Shown piece after piece: positions 32,393-39,850 of a DNA stretch of 64,000 nt. The notes under the pieces are model-generated. The model saw only the letters and a list, made by a program, of their open reading frames with translations, was not told the origin of the DNA and did not search any database. Both the position numbers and the translations under genes were made by a program. Within the stretch, counting starts at the first letter, position 1, and every line of letters starts with the position of its first letter. Origin of the DNA: JBEKCP01 sp049509515 (lineage in GTDB: Bacteria; Planctomycetota; Planctomycetia; Pirellulales; Thermoguttaceae); contig JBEKZV010000016.1 of NCBI GenBank assembly GCA_049509515.1, forward strand, positions 29,367 to 93,366, given 5' to 3'.

Positions 32393-33034
32393 TTACGGAT
32401 GCGATGAACTCGGGCTTGCCGCGCCCGCCGCACGGTTCTCCGCGACGCGAGCCGACAGCCCATTCACCAGCGCGTCGATCAGCGCCCCGGCGTAGTCGTT
32501 CACTTCCTCGTTCGATGCCTCCTCCACCTGCAGCTCGAACAACTCTGAAAAACACCCGTGAAACATCCGGCCGGCATGCGCGGGGTTGTGAGGGCGGAGA
32601 GAACCTTCCTTGATTCCCTGCTCGAAAATCGAGGTGAGAAACCGCAGGAAGCGAGGGCGAGTCGTCTGCCTGACTTTGTGTCGTTGACCCGTCTCCACCA
32701 GCAAGCGGATGATCCCCTTGTGCTTGGCACCGAGTTCCGCGGCCGTGCGGAGAACCTTTTCCAACTTCTGCGGAGCGGGCAGGTCCCCGTCGACGATCTC
32801 CTGGGCCGCCTGGAAAAACGGTTCCACCATGCGAGCGTAAACGAATTGCGTCAGATCGTCTTTGTCTTCGAAGTAGTTGTAGAGACTTCCTTTCGCCAAA
32901 CCCGCTGTCGTCGCCACACGATCCATTGTGAATCCGCCGACCCCGTGCTCCTCCAGCACGCCGCCGGCGGCATCGAAGATCGTGTCCTTCATCATCGCGG
33001 TGACGAATTCTTTTCTGGCTTTGCTCAGTCGCAT
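32393..33034 (-). CDS. TetR/AcrR-family transcriptional regulator
   Basis: 213 residues from the ATG at 33034, which has a perfect AGGAGG (33040-33045). The 16 codons upstream in the open frame are not needed. The helix-turn-helix lies at about residues 30-60: GGFTMDRVATTAGLAKGSLY then NYFEDKDDL, the TetR signature. The C-terminal 140 residues form the helical ligand-binding and dimer domain. The gene is divergent from the outer-membrane factor and upstream of csrA and the pump genes, so it probably represses one or both directions until a pump substrate binds. A palindrome that could be its site lies at 33068-33081. Confidence 0.92.
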   Translation of the reverse strand: MRLSKARKEFVTAMMKDTIFDAAGGVLEEHGVGGFTMDRVATTAGLAKGSLYNYFEDKDDLTQFVYARMVEPFFQAAQEIVDGDLPAPQKLEKVLRTAAELGAKHKGIIRLLVETGQRHKVRQTTRPRFLRFLTSIFEQGIKEGSLRPHNPAHAGRMFHGCFSELFELQVEEASNEEVNDYAGALIDALVNGLSARVAENRAAGAASPSSSHP

Positions 33035-33067
33035 GTGAGCCTCCTGTGAACTGCCATTGAAGTATAC

Positions 33068-33081
33068 TGACTCGCGGGTCA
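33068..33081. promoter_or_regulatory. Candidate TetR operator in divergent promoter region
   Basis: TGACTCGCGGGTCA is an inverted repeat (TGAC-N6-GTCA with a CGCG centre and one mismatch) in the 170-base gap between the TetR gene and the outer-membrane-factor gene, 34 bases from the TetR start. It directly abuts a second palindrome, AGTATACT (33061-33068), and is followed by a direct ATTCATTCAT. The gap is visibly AT-richer than the genes and would hold both promoters. Binding is inferred from position and symmetry only. Confidence 0.45.
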
Positions 33082-33204
33082 CAATGCAATACTAGGGATT
33101 CATTCATAAACTAACCCTGCGGGAATTTTCGGTCGAATCAAGTTTAACGGATCTATGGATTGCGCCGTGAATAACGCCTGACAACGCCTCTTGCGGGGGA
33201 TGTC

Positions 33205-34881
33205 ATGGATGACGTTCTCAGAACCTCTGTCGTAACCGACAGTCGCTTCGGCCAATATGGGGGTTATGGGGGTTCCGGGAGGTGTCGGCTCCGCGTGGCT
33301 GCCAGTCTCGTGCTTGCAGCTACCCAACTACTGGTGGGGTGCGGCGGATTAGGGCAATGGTATCGCAATGGGTTCAAGGTGGGACCAGACTACTCGACTC
33401 CCCCCGCCACGGCGGCGGAGCACTGGATCGACGCGGACAACCCCCGCCTCAAGAGCCTGGAGGACAACAACGCCTGCTGGTGGACGGCCTTCAACGATCC
33501 AACCCTGGATTGCCTGGTTGCGTCGGCTGCCGATGAGAACCTGACGCTCCGCACGGCCTGTTACCGGATCCTGGAAGCCCGCGCCCAGCGCGGTGTCGCC
33601 GCCGGCAATCTGTTCCCCCAGCAACAAGCGGCCGGCGGCAGCTACACCCGCAACGCTCTGGGGAACGGCTATCCGTTCAATCTGTTCGACTTCGGGCATT
33701 ACTACGACAACGCGACGGTCGGCTTCAACGCCGCGTGGGAATTGGATTTCTGGGGACGCCTGCGGCGCGCCGTCGAGGCGGCCGACGCCAACCTCGACGC
33801 CCAGTGCGCCAACTACAACAACGTCCTGGTGCTCCTGCAAGCCGAAGTGGCCGCGAACTACATCCAAATGCGGGCCTACGAAGAACGCCTGCAGCTTGCG
33901 CGGAAGAACGTCGATCTGCAGAAGGAGACGCTGAGAATCATCAGCCTCCGCGAACAGAAGGGATTGGTCACCGAGTTGGATGTCCAGCAAGCGACCTACA
34001 ATCTGGGCCAGACGGAATCCATGATTCCGCCCTTGGACGCCGGTCGTCGCAGGGCGCAGAATCACTTGTGCATTCTCATGGCGAAGCCGCCGCAAGAGCT
34101 GGAGCAGATCGCCGATCGCTTCGGCTCGATTCCGGTTCCCCCGCAGGAAATCGTCGTGGGCATCCCCGCCGAGTTGCTCCGCCGCCGCCCCGACGTGCAA
34201 CAAGCCGAGCGCGCTGCCGCGGCACAGTCCGCGCAAATCGGCATCGCGGAGGCCGAGTTCTATCCGCACATCGCCATCACGGGAACGATCGGCCTCCAGG
34301 CCGAACAGCTCAGCCAACTGTTCGAGTCCAAGAGCCTTGCCGGCCAAATTGGCCCCGGGTTCACGTGGAACCTGCTCAACTACGGACGGATCCGCAACAA
34401 CGTGAAGGCCCAGGACGCGCGATTCCAGCAGGCGGTGCTGACGTACCGGGATACGGTTCTCCGCGCCAACGAGGAAGTCGAGGACGCCATCGTCGCCTTC
34501 CTGCGCGAGCAGGATCGGGCCGCGTCCCTCGCGGGCAGCGCCAAAGCTGCCGCGCGGTCGGTCGAGCTCGCATCACGGCAATATGAAACGGGCCTGATCG
34601 CCTATCAGCCGTTGTTGGATTCCGAACGAGTGCTCGTCGCACAGCAAGACACGTTGGCCGAAAGCCGCGGATTGATCGGCATCGATCTCGTCGCCGTTTA
34701 CAAGGCCCTCGGCGGGGGATGGAGAGCGCGGCTGGCCGGCCAACCGCGCGCGGCCTCCGAGCCCGTCCCAGCGGGCATCGAGTTGCAGACGCCCGTCCCG
34801 GCGCCGCAAGATCGGCGCGAGACGCCGGGCGTCGAGACGCCACCGGTGCGCATGGCGCCGCAGCCCTCCAGGACGGAATAG
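33205..34881 (+). CDS. NodT/TolC-type outer-membrane factor lipoprotein
   Basis: 558 residues. After a 30-residue lead comes a lipoprotein signal with lipobox LLVGCGG (Cys at about 46). Two repeated OMF halves follow: WELDFWGRLRRAVEAADANL and, in the second half, FTWNLLNYGRIRNNVKAQDA. PAELLRRRPDVQQAERAAAA is the NodT-family hallmark. The trimer forms the outer-membrane channel and periplasmic tunnel of the pump. The C-terminal 60 residues are Pro/Ala-rich and dispensable-looking. A GGGGGA 5 bases before the ATG serves as ribosome site. It is transcribed away from the TetR gene, whereas the adaptor and MFS genes are on the other strand. Confidence 0.92.
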   Translation: MDDVLRTSVVTDSRFGQYGGYGGSGRCRLRVAASLVLAATQLLVGCGGLGQWYRNGFKVGPDYSTPPATAAEHWIDADNPRLKSLEDNNACWWTAFNDPTLDCLVASAADENLTLRTACYRILEARAQRGVAAGNLFPQQQAAGGSYTRNALGNGYPFNLFDFGHYYDNATVGFNAAWELDFWGRLRRAVEAADANLDAQCANYNNVLVLLQAEVAANYIQMRAYEERLQLARKNVDLQKETLRIISLREQKGLVTELDVQQATYNLGQTESMIPPLDAGRRRAQNHLCILMAKPPQELEQIADRFGSIPVPPQEIVVGIPAELLRRRPDVQQAERAAAAQSAQIGIAEAEFYPHIAITGTIGLQAEQLSQLFESKSLAGQIGPGFTWNLLNYGRIRNNVKAQDARFQQAVLTYRDTVLRANEEVEDAIVAFLREQDRAASLAGSAKAAARSVELASRQYETGLIAYQPLLDSERVLVAQQDTLAESRGLIGIDLVAVYKALGGGWRARLAGQPRAASEPVPAGIELQTPVPAPQDRRETPGVETPPVRMAPQPSRTE

Positions 34882-35005
34882 GCGCGAAGGACGGTCGACT
34901 CCGATTCCGGGCCGTCCGGCCCCCCTGATTGCGCCTTCGGGGCGCGGCCGGCGCGCGATCGGGGCCGGCTTAGGACTTGGTCTGAAATCGCTTCCCGGAT
35001 TCCAA

Positions 35006-35097
35006 CGTATCCGGCACCGGGTACCATGCGTAGCATGGTCGGTCTGCCGCCACCCGCAGGCGGGTACCCGGGCGGCACGCGGAGTGTGCCGGATACG
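35006..35097 (+). repeat. Inverted repeat between efflux and acyl-CoA synthetase genes
   Basis: CGTATCCGGCAC (35006-35017) pairs perfectly with GTGCCGGATACG (35086-35097). Inside are further short palindromes, including CCATGCGTAGCATGG (35024-35038) and a CGGGTACCCG (35061-35070). It lies between two convergent genes and could form a large cruciform or transcript stem. Confidence 0.75.
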
Positions 35098-35116
35098 CTT
35101 GCTCCGCACCGCATCC

Positions 35117-37258
35117 TTACTCCGGTCGCCGCAGCATCACGCGGCTGTCGGCCACCGAACAACCGTGCCCCCGGGCGTGGACGATCAGCGGGTTGATGTC
35201 CAGTTCCGAGACCTCCGGGTGATCGCACACCAACTGCGAGAGCCGCAGGAGGGTGTCCACGATGGCGTCGATATCGCACGGCGGATTGCCGCGGAAACCG
35301 TCGAGCACCTTGAAGGAGCGGATCTCCCGCACCATGCGCTCCGCCGAGATTTGCCACATCGGCGCCAAGCGGAAGGAGACGTCCTTGAGGACCTCGACCA
35401 GCGTTCCGCCCAGGCCGAACATCATCAGCGGGCCGAACCGCGGATCGCGGCTGGCCCCCAGGATCACCTCGACCCCCTTGGCGGCCATCTGCTCGACGAG
35501 GATGCCCTGGATCTTCGCCCCGGGCAGCGCCCTGTCCACGTTCTTGTGGATCTTGGCGAAGGCCGCCCGGGCTTCCTCGGCCCCATGCACGTTGACGATC
35601 ACCCCGCCCGCGTCGTACTTGTGGATGACGTCTTGCGACATGACTTTCAGCACGACCGCCGCGCCGAAGGCTTCGGCCAGCCGGGCGGCTTCGTCGGCGG
35701 TGCGGGCGGTGTCGCTCTTCAGCAGGGGCAGGCCGTAACATGCCAACAGCGGCCGGCACTCGGCCTGGGTCAGATAGCGCTTGTCGTGCCCGTCCAGCGC
35801 TTCGGCGATCAGGCGGCGGGCCCGGGGCACGTCGCAACCGCCGATATCCGTCATCTCGCGGCGGGGGATGTCGTGCAGCTCGACCAGCCGGTCGGCGGCG
35901 GCCAGGGCCCGCACGCCGTCCTCGGGGAAGGCGTAATTCGGAATGCCCGCCGCGCGGAGGATCGCCACGCCGGGCGCGACGTCCTTGGCGCCCATGAACG
36001 AGCAGACCACCGGCTTCTTGATTCCCCGCACCGCCTCCGGGACCACGGCGGCGGTCTCCTCGATGTCGGTCATCGACTGCGGCGTGAGGATCACGATCCC
36101 CATGTCCACGTTGTCGTCTTCCAGCACGGTGCGGACCGTTGCCTTGTAGCGGTCGGAGCGGGCGTCTCCGATCACGTCGATCGGATTGCGGAGCGAGGCG
36201 GTCACCGGGAGCGAGCCCTTGAGCTTCTCCTTGGTGCCCTCGCCCAGCTCGGCCAGCTTCAGCCCGTGACGCACGGCCGCGTCGGTGGCCATGATGCCCG
36301 GGCCGCCCGCGTTGGTGATGATCGCCACGCGGGGCCCGCGGGGCAAGGGTTGCGTGGTGTACAGCGCCGCGTAGTCGAACAACTCGGCGATCGTGTCCAC
36401 CCGCTGCACGCCGCTCTGGATCAGCAGCGCGTCGTAGACCGAATCGGCCCCGGCCAGCGAGCCCGTGTGGCTGCTCACCGCCCGGGCGCCTTCGGGCGAG
36501 CGGCCCGACTTCAGGCACAGCATCGGCTTGTGGGTCTCCCAGAAGATGCTGCGAACCGTCTCGATGAACTGCCGGCCGTTGCTCACGTCTTCCAGATACA
36601 TGGCGATCACCGACGTCTCCTCGTCTATCGCCAGGTAGCCCAGCAGGTCGATCTCGTTCACGTCGGCCTTGTTGCCGAAGCTGATGAACTTGCTGAAGCC
36701 CATCTGCCGCTCTTCGGCGTAGTCGAGCACCGAGGTGCACAGCGCGCCGCTCTGCGAGAGGAACGCCAGGTTGCCGGCCGCCGGCATCTTGCGGCCGAAG
36801 GCGGCGTTCATCCGCACGTCGGGATGGGTGTTGATCACGCCCAGGCAGTTCGGACCGATCAGGGGCACGCCGGCCTCTTGCACCCGGTTGCGGAGCCGCT
36901 GCTCCAACTCCAGTCCCTTGGGGCCGGTCTCTTTGAAGCCGGCCGAAATCACCACCAGGGCCTTCACTCCCTTGGCGATCGCCTGCCCGGCCACGTCCAG
37001 CACGGACGCCGCCGGCACGATCAGCACGGCCAGGTCCACCGGGCCGGGGATGTCGTCGAGCGTGGCGTAGGCGTGAACTCCCTGGACGTTGTTGGCCCTC
37101 GGGTTGACCGGGTACACCGACCCGTTGAATTCCGCGTGCAGCAGGTTGCGGAAGATGTCGTTTCCGACCGTGCCCGGGCGGGTCGAGGCCCCGACCACGG
37201 CGATCGACTTGGGATGGAAGATGACGTTCAGTTTGGAAAGAGCAAGGCCATCCGGCAT
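35117..37258 (-). CDS. Acyl-CoA/acetyl-CoA synthetase, ADP- (NDP-) forming
   Basis: 713 residues with both halves in one chain: a CoA-binding and ligase part (1-470) and an ATP-grasp part (480-713). The Rossmann CoA-binding start is PKSIAVVGASTRPGTVGNDI. The catalytic phosphohistidine lies in AVSSHTGSLAGADS. ATP-grasp features are VVLKVMSQDVIHKYDAGGV and MMFGLGGTLVEVLKDVSF. The enzyme interconverts acyl-CoA, ADP and phosphate with acid, ATP and CoA, and is often used to make ATP from acetyl-CoA in fermentative metabolism. The layout equals that of PatZ-type proteins without the C-terminal acetyltransferase domain. It is a monocistronic gene. The acyl specificity cannot be read from sequence. 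Confidence 0.92.
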   Translation of the reverse strand: MPDGLALSKLNVIFHPKSIAVVGASTRPGTVGNDIFRNLLHAEFNGSVYPVNPRANNVQGVHAYATLDDIPGPVDLAVLIVPAASVLDVAGQAIAKGVKALVVISAGFKETGPKGLELEQRLRNRVQEAGVPLIGPNCLGVINTHPDVRMNAAFGRKMPAAGNLAFLSQSGALCTSVLDYAEERQMGFSKFISFGNKADVNEIDLLGYLAIDEETSVIAMYLEDVSNGRQFIETVRSIFWETHKPMLCLKSGRSPEGARAVSSHTGSLAGADSVYDALLIQSGVQRVDTIAELFDYAALYTTQPLPRGPRVAIITNAGGPGIMATDAAVRHGLKLAELGEGTKEKLKGSLPVTASLRNPIDVIGDARSDRYKATVRTVLEDDNVDMGIVILTPQSMTDIEETAAVVPEAVRGIKKPVVCSFMGAKDVAPGVAILRAAGIPNYAFPEDGVRALAAADRLVELHDIPRREMTDIGGCDVPRARRLIAEALDGHDKRYLTQAECRPLLACYGLPLLKSDTARTADEAARLAEAFGAAVVLKVMSQDVIHKYDAGGVIVNVHGAEEARAAFAKIHKNVDRALPGAKIQGILVEQMAAKGVEVILGASRDPRFGPLMMFGLGGTLVEVLKDVSFRLAPMWQISAERMVREIRSFKVLDGFRGNPPCDIDAIVDTLLRLSQLVCDHPEVSELDINPLIVHARGHGCSVADSRVMLRRPE

Positions 37259-37390
37259 GTACAGACTCCCCTCGGTTCCGGTTGTGTTTCGCCGCCCCGG
37301 GCACTATGGAAGACCCCTGCCCCGGGGAGGATCGAAGAACAAAAACATGTATTGTCTGCGGAACGAGAGGCGCCGGCAAGGGGGACCCCG

Positions 37391-37540
37391 ATGCCCGTGC
37401 GGCGTTACCACCCCATCGGCGATGAAGCCTATGCCCAGCGTGCGGAGAGGCGGTTGCACGTCCGGGTCCCGCACGGCCGCCACCCCGGCTTCCCGGGCGG
37501 CTTCCCGGTCTGGAGCGACTCCGGCTTCTTCGGATCTTGA
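37391..37540 (+). CDS. Possible small protein (49 residues)
   Basis: An ATG at 37391, preceded by AAGGGGGA 5 bases upstream, opens a 49-codon frame (MPVRRYHPIGDEAYAQRAER at the start, GGFPVWSDSGFFGS at the end). Codon third positions are strongly G/C, as in neighbouring genes. It lies in the 312-base gap between two minus-strand genes. No homologue is recognised and no membrane or signal segment is present. Either a genuine small gene or chance. The rest of the gap holds nothing recognisable. Confidence 0.35.
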   Translation: MPVRRYHPIGDEAYAQRAERRLHVRVPHGRHPGFPGGFPVWSDSGFFGS

Positions 37541-37571
37541 TCGCCCGAGCGACGCCTTTCCCCCGCTGCGC

Positions 37572-39821
37572 CTACAGCGATAGCAGGAACTCCGCCAGGT
37601 CCTCCAGCTCCTCCTTGGAGAGATTCGACGTGAAGCCGTGCTTGTTGCCGCGGTTGCCCGTCGTGAGCACGTCCATGACGGTCGGGGCGGAGCCGTCGTG
37701 CAAATACGGCGCGGTGCGCCAGAGTTCGATGAGCGTGGGCGTGACGAACGTGCCGGAAGTGTCGAAATCGCGCTTCGTCCCCACGTCGTAGGACTTCAGG
37801 TCGGTCAACTGCGTGCCGGCGTGGCAGTTGGCACAACGGCCCTTCTGCTCGAAGATCTGCCGGCCGCGCTCGGCCTGGGGCGAGAGCCGGCCGCCGAGCA
37901 GGTGGGGGCTGGGCGTGGGCCGCAACGCGGCGAGGTACGCCTGCACCGCCCGGGTCTCGCGCTGGGCGGGCTCCCGGAAGAGGATGAACTTGAAGCCCGC
38001 CTCGACGGCCGTCGCAAAGCTGGGCCGCACGCCGTGGGCCATCATCGGGGCCCGCTTGTCGGCGCCCACCAGGCTCTTGACGTTCTTCGGATTGCCGATG
38101 CCGTCGTTGAGCAAATCCCAGTTCAGGCCGTCCGCACGGCCTTCCGGATGGCAGGTCGCACACGACAGCCAATGCTGGAAGCAGTAGGTGGCGTCGTGAA
38201 AGATTTGCTCGCCCGCGCGGACCGCGTCCGCCTCGGGCTGCTCGCCCAGCGGCACGGTGGCCGTCACCCGCAACGGCGGCGGCGCGGTGAAGATCGACGG
38301 CGGCGTGCTGGGCGGACCGTCGGGCGGGAACCGGCCGGCCGTTTCGGCCGGCGCAGGCGGCCCACCAGCGGGCCGCGGCGCAAGTTCTGCCAGCACGACG
38401 TCGCCCGAGAAATAGGCGGCCACGGCCAGTTGCCTGTCGTCGGGCGAGATGGCGATGCCCCGCGGCCCGAGGGCGGCCGCCAGCGGCGTGCGGGTCAGGA
38501 TGCCGGCGACGTGCAGGGCGGCCAAGTCGTTTACCAACAGGTCCCGCTTGGTGATGTCGTGGCGAATCTCCAGCCACACGTTCTGCACTCCGCTGCGGCG
38601 GTACTGCTCCAGCTCCGCCAGGCTCTTCTTCTCGGCGGCCTCTTCCGCGGCCTTGGCGGCCGTCGTTTCGAGTGCCGCGGCCTCGGCCTTCGCAGGGCCG
38701 CCTGAAGGCGGAACTGCGAACACGGGCTGTTCCTTGTCGGCTTTCCTGGCCGGGTCGGGCGGCGCGGGCCGGGCCGCCCGCCCGGTCGCGGCGATGTACT
38801 CCTCCGTCCGCAGCAGCCGGTGCAGCCTTGCCAGGTCGAGCCGCGCGATCTGGTGGCAGCCGGCGATCGTGACGAACATCGTCGAGCCGTCCTTCGTCAT
38901 CGTCAGCCCCCAGGGGTCGGCCGCGCCTTCGTTGGTGAGGTCCAGGAGCAGCGTGCAGTACACCTTCTTCTCGGCAAGGTCGAGGATCGTCACGGCGTTG
39001 GTGTTCATCCAACCGTGCTCGAGCTGCGTGGTGGGCAGCGTAAAGCGGCCGAGCGTGTGGGCCACGTAAGCCCAGCGGCCCTCGAGCGAAACGGCAATCT
39101 TGCGGACGTTGGTCGATCCCGGCGGCAGCTTGATCTGGCCGGCCGCCGCGAGCTTCGCCAGGTCGATCAGGCTGACGACCGCGGACTGCGTGGGCTCGCT
39201 GGCGTCGCCGTGGGGCAGGAGGTTGCCAACGACCGCAGTGGCCTCGTCCGGGGTGACGGCCAGGAAGTAGGGCTCGCGGACCACCGGCACGCGGGCCACC
39301 TGGTTGCCGGTGATCAGGTCCAGCACGGTCACCGCGTCGTTGGCCGAATCGGCGACCAGCAACAGGCTCTTCTTGGCGGCCAGGGCCAGGCCGACGGGGC
39401 GCGGCCCGCTGGGCAGGCGGCGCAGCACTTTGCCGGTCAGGGGATCGACCTGGGCGACGCTGCCCGCATCGCGCTCGGCAACGAACACGCTCTTGCCGTC
39501 GGCCGACCAGGCCACGCCGGCCGGACTGCCGCGCAACTCGACCTGCCGGAGGACCTTGGCGCCCGCAGGATCGACGATCGTCAGATTGGGGCTGGTACAG
39601 TCGGAGACCGCCAGCATGGCCCCGTTGGCACTATAGGCCAGGTCGAACGGGGAGTGGTACCTGCCCGGGGAGTCGTCGGCGGCAAAGGCCGGCGCCCCCG
39701 GCACGGCAAGCGCCAGGCAGGTGAATGCCGCAAGGTGAGCCCAGAGCACCTTCAAGCCGCGATGGCGTGTAGGGTGGGGCTCGCTGCGCTCGACCCACCC
39801 TACTTTTTTGCGGCTGATCAT
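37572..39821 (-). CDS. Secreted YVTN-propeller / di-heme cytochrome-c-peroxidase-like protein
   Basis: 749 residues from the ATG at 39821. A TTG at 39755 would start at the signal peptide (KVLWAHLAAFTCLALAVPGA) and avoid a repeat-encoded leader. The first 380 residues are a YVTN-type propeller (SPFDLAYSANGAMLAVSDC, VFVAERDAGSVAQVDPLTGK, LLLVADSANDAVTVLDLITG). The C-terminal 220 residues carry two heme c sites, SCATCHPEG and RCANCHAGT, with the spacing of MauG/cytochrome c peroxidase-like proteins and the typical FVTPTLIELWRTAPYLHDGS. A coiled Ala/Glu segment lies near 410-450. It should act in the periplasm as an electron carrier or peroxidase. It is the last gene of a long minus-strand series. 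Confidence 0.85.
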   Translation of the reverse strand: MISRKKVGWVERSEPHPTRHRGLKVLWAHLAAFTCLALAVPGAPAFAADDSPGRYHSPFDLAYSANGAMLAVSDCTSPNLTIVDPAGAKVLRQVELRGSPAGVAWSADGKSVFVAERDAGSVAQVDPLTGKVLRRLPSGPRPVGLALAAKKSLLLVADSANDAVTVLDLITGNQVARVPVVREPYFLAVTPDEATAVVGNLLPHGDASEPTQSAVVSLIDLAKLAAAGQIKLPPGSTNVRKIAVSLEGRWAYVAHTLGRFTLPTTQLEHGWMNTNAVTILDLAEKKVYCTLLLDLTNEGAADPWGLTMTKDGSTMFVTIAGCHQIARLDLARLHRLLRTEEYIAATGRAARPAPPDPARKADKEQPVFAVPPSGGPAKAEAAALETTAAKAAEEAAEKKSLAELEQYRRSGVQNVWLEIRHDITKRDLLVNDLAALHVAGILTRTPLAAALGPRGIAISPDDRQLAVAAYFSGDVVLAELAPRPAGGPPAPAETAGRFPPDGPPSTPPSIFTAPPPLRVTATVPLGEQPEADAVRAGEQIFHDATYCFQHWLSCATCHPEGRADGLNWDLLNDGIGNPKNVKSLVGADKRAPMMAHGVRPSFATAVEAGFKFILFREPAQRETRAVQAYLAALRPTPSPHLLGGRLSPQAERGRQIFEQKGRCANCHAGTQLTDLKSYDVGTKRDFDTSGTFVTPTLIELWRTAPYLHDGSAPTVMDVLTTGNRGNKHGFTSNLSKEELEDLAEFLLSL
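39769..39803 (+). repeat. GTAGGGTGGG palindrome at the start of the YVTN/cytochrome gene
   Basis: GTAGGGTGGG (39769-39778) pairs with CCCACCCTAC (39794-39803) around 15 bases, followed on the + strand by six T. On the minus strand it encodes VGWVERSEPHPT at the N-terminus of the cytochrome gene if the ATG at 39821 is used. It is related to the repeat at 21936-22059. Confidence 0.8.
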
Positions 39822-39850
39822 CGAAGGAGGTCCTGATGTCGTGCTGCCCA

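Noticed and set aside
39804..39809. Rho-independent terminator formed by the GTAGGGTGGG hairpin and T6
   Set aside because: It would terminate plus-strand transcription, but both adjacent genes are on the minus strand and the hairpin is a dispersed repeat; kept only as a note.
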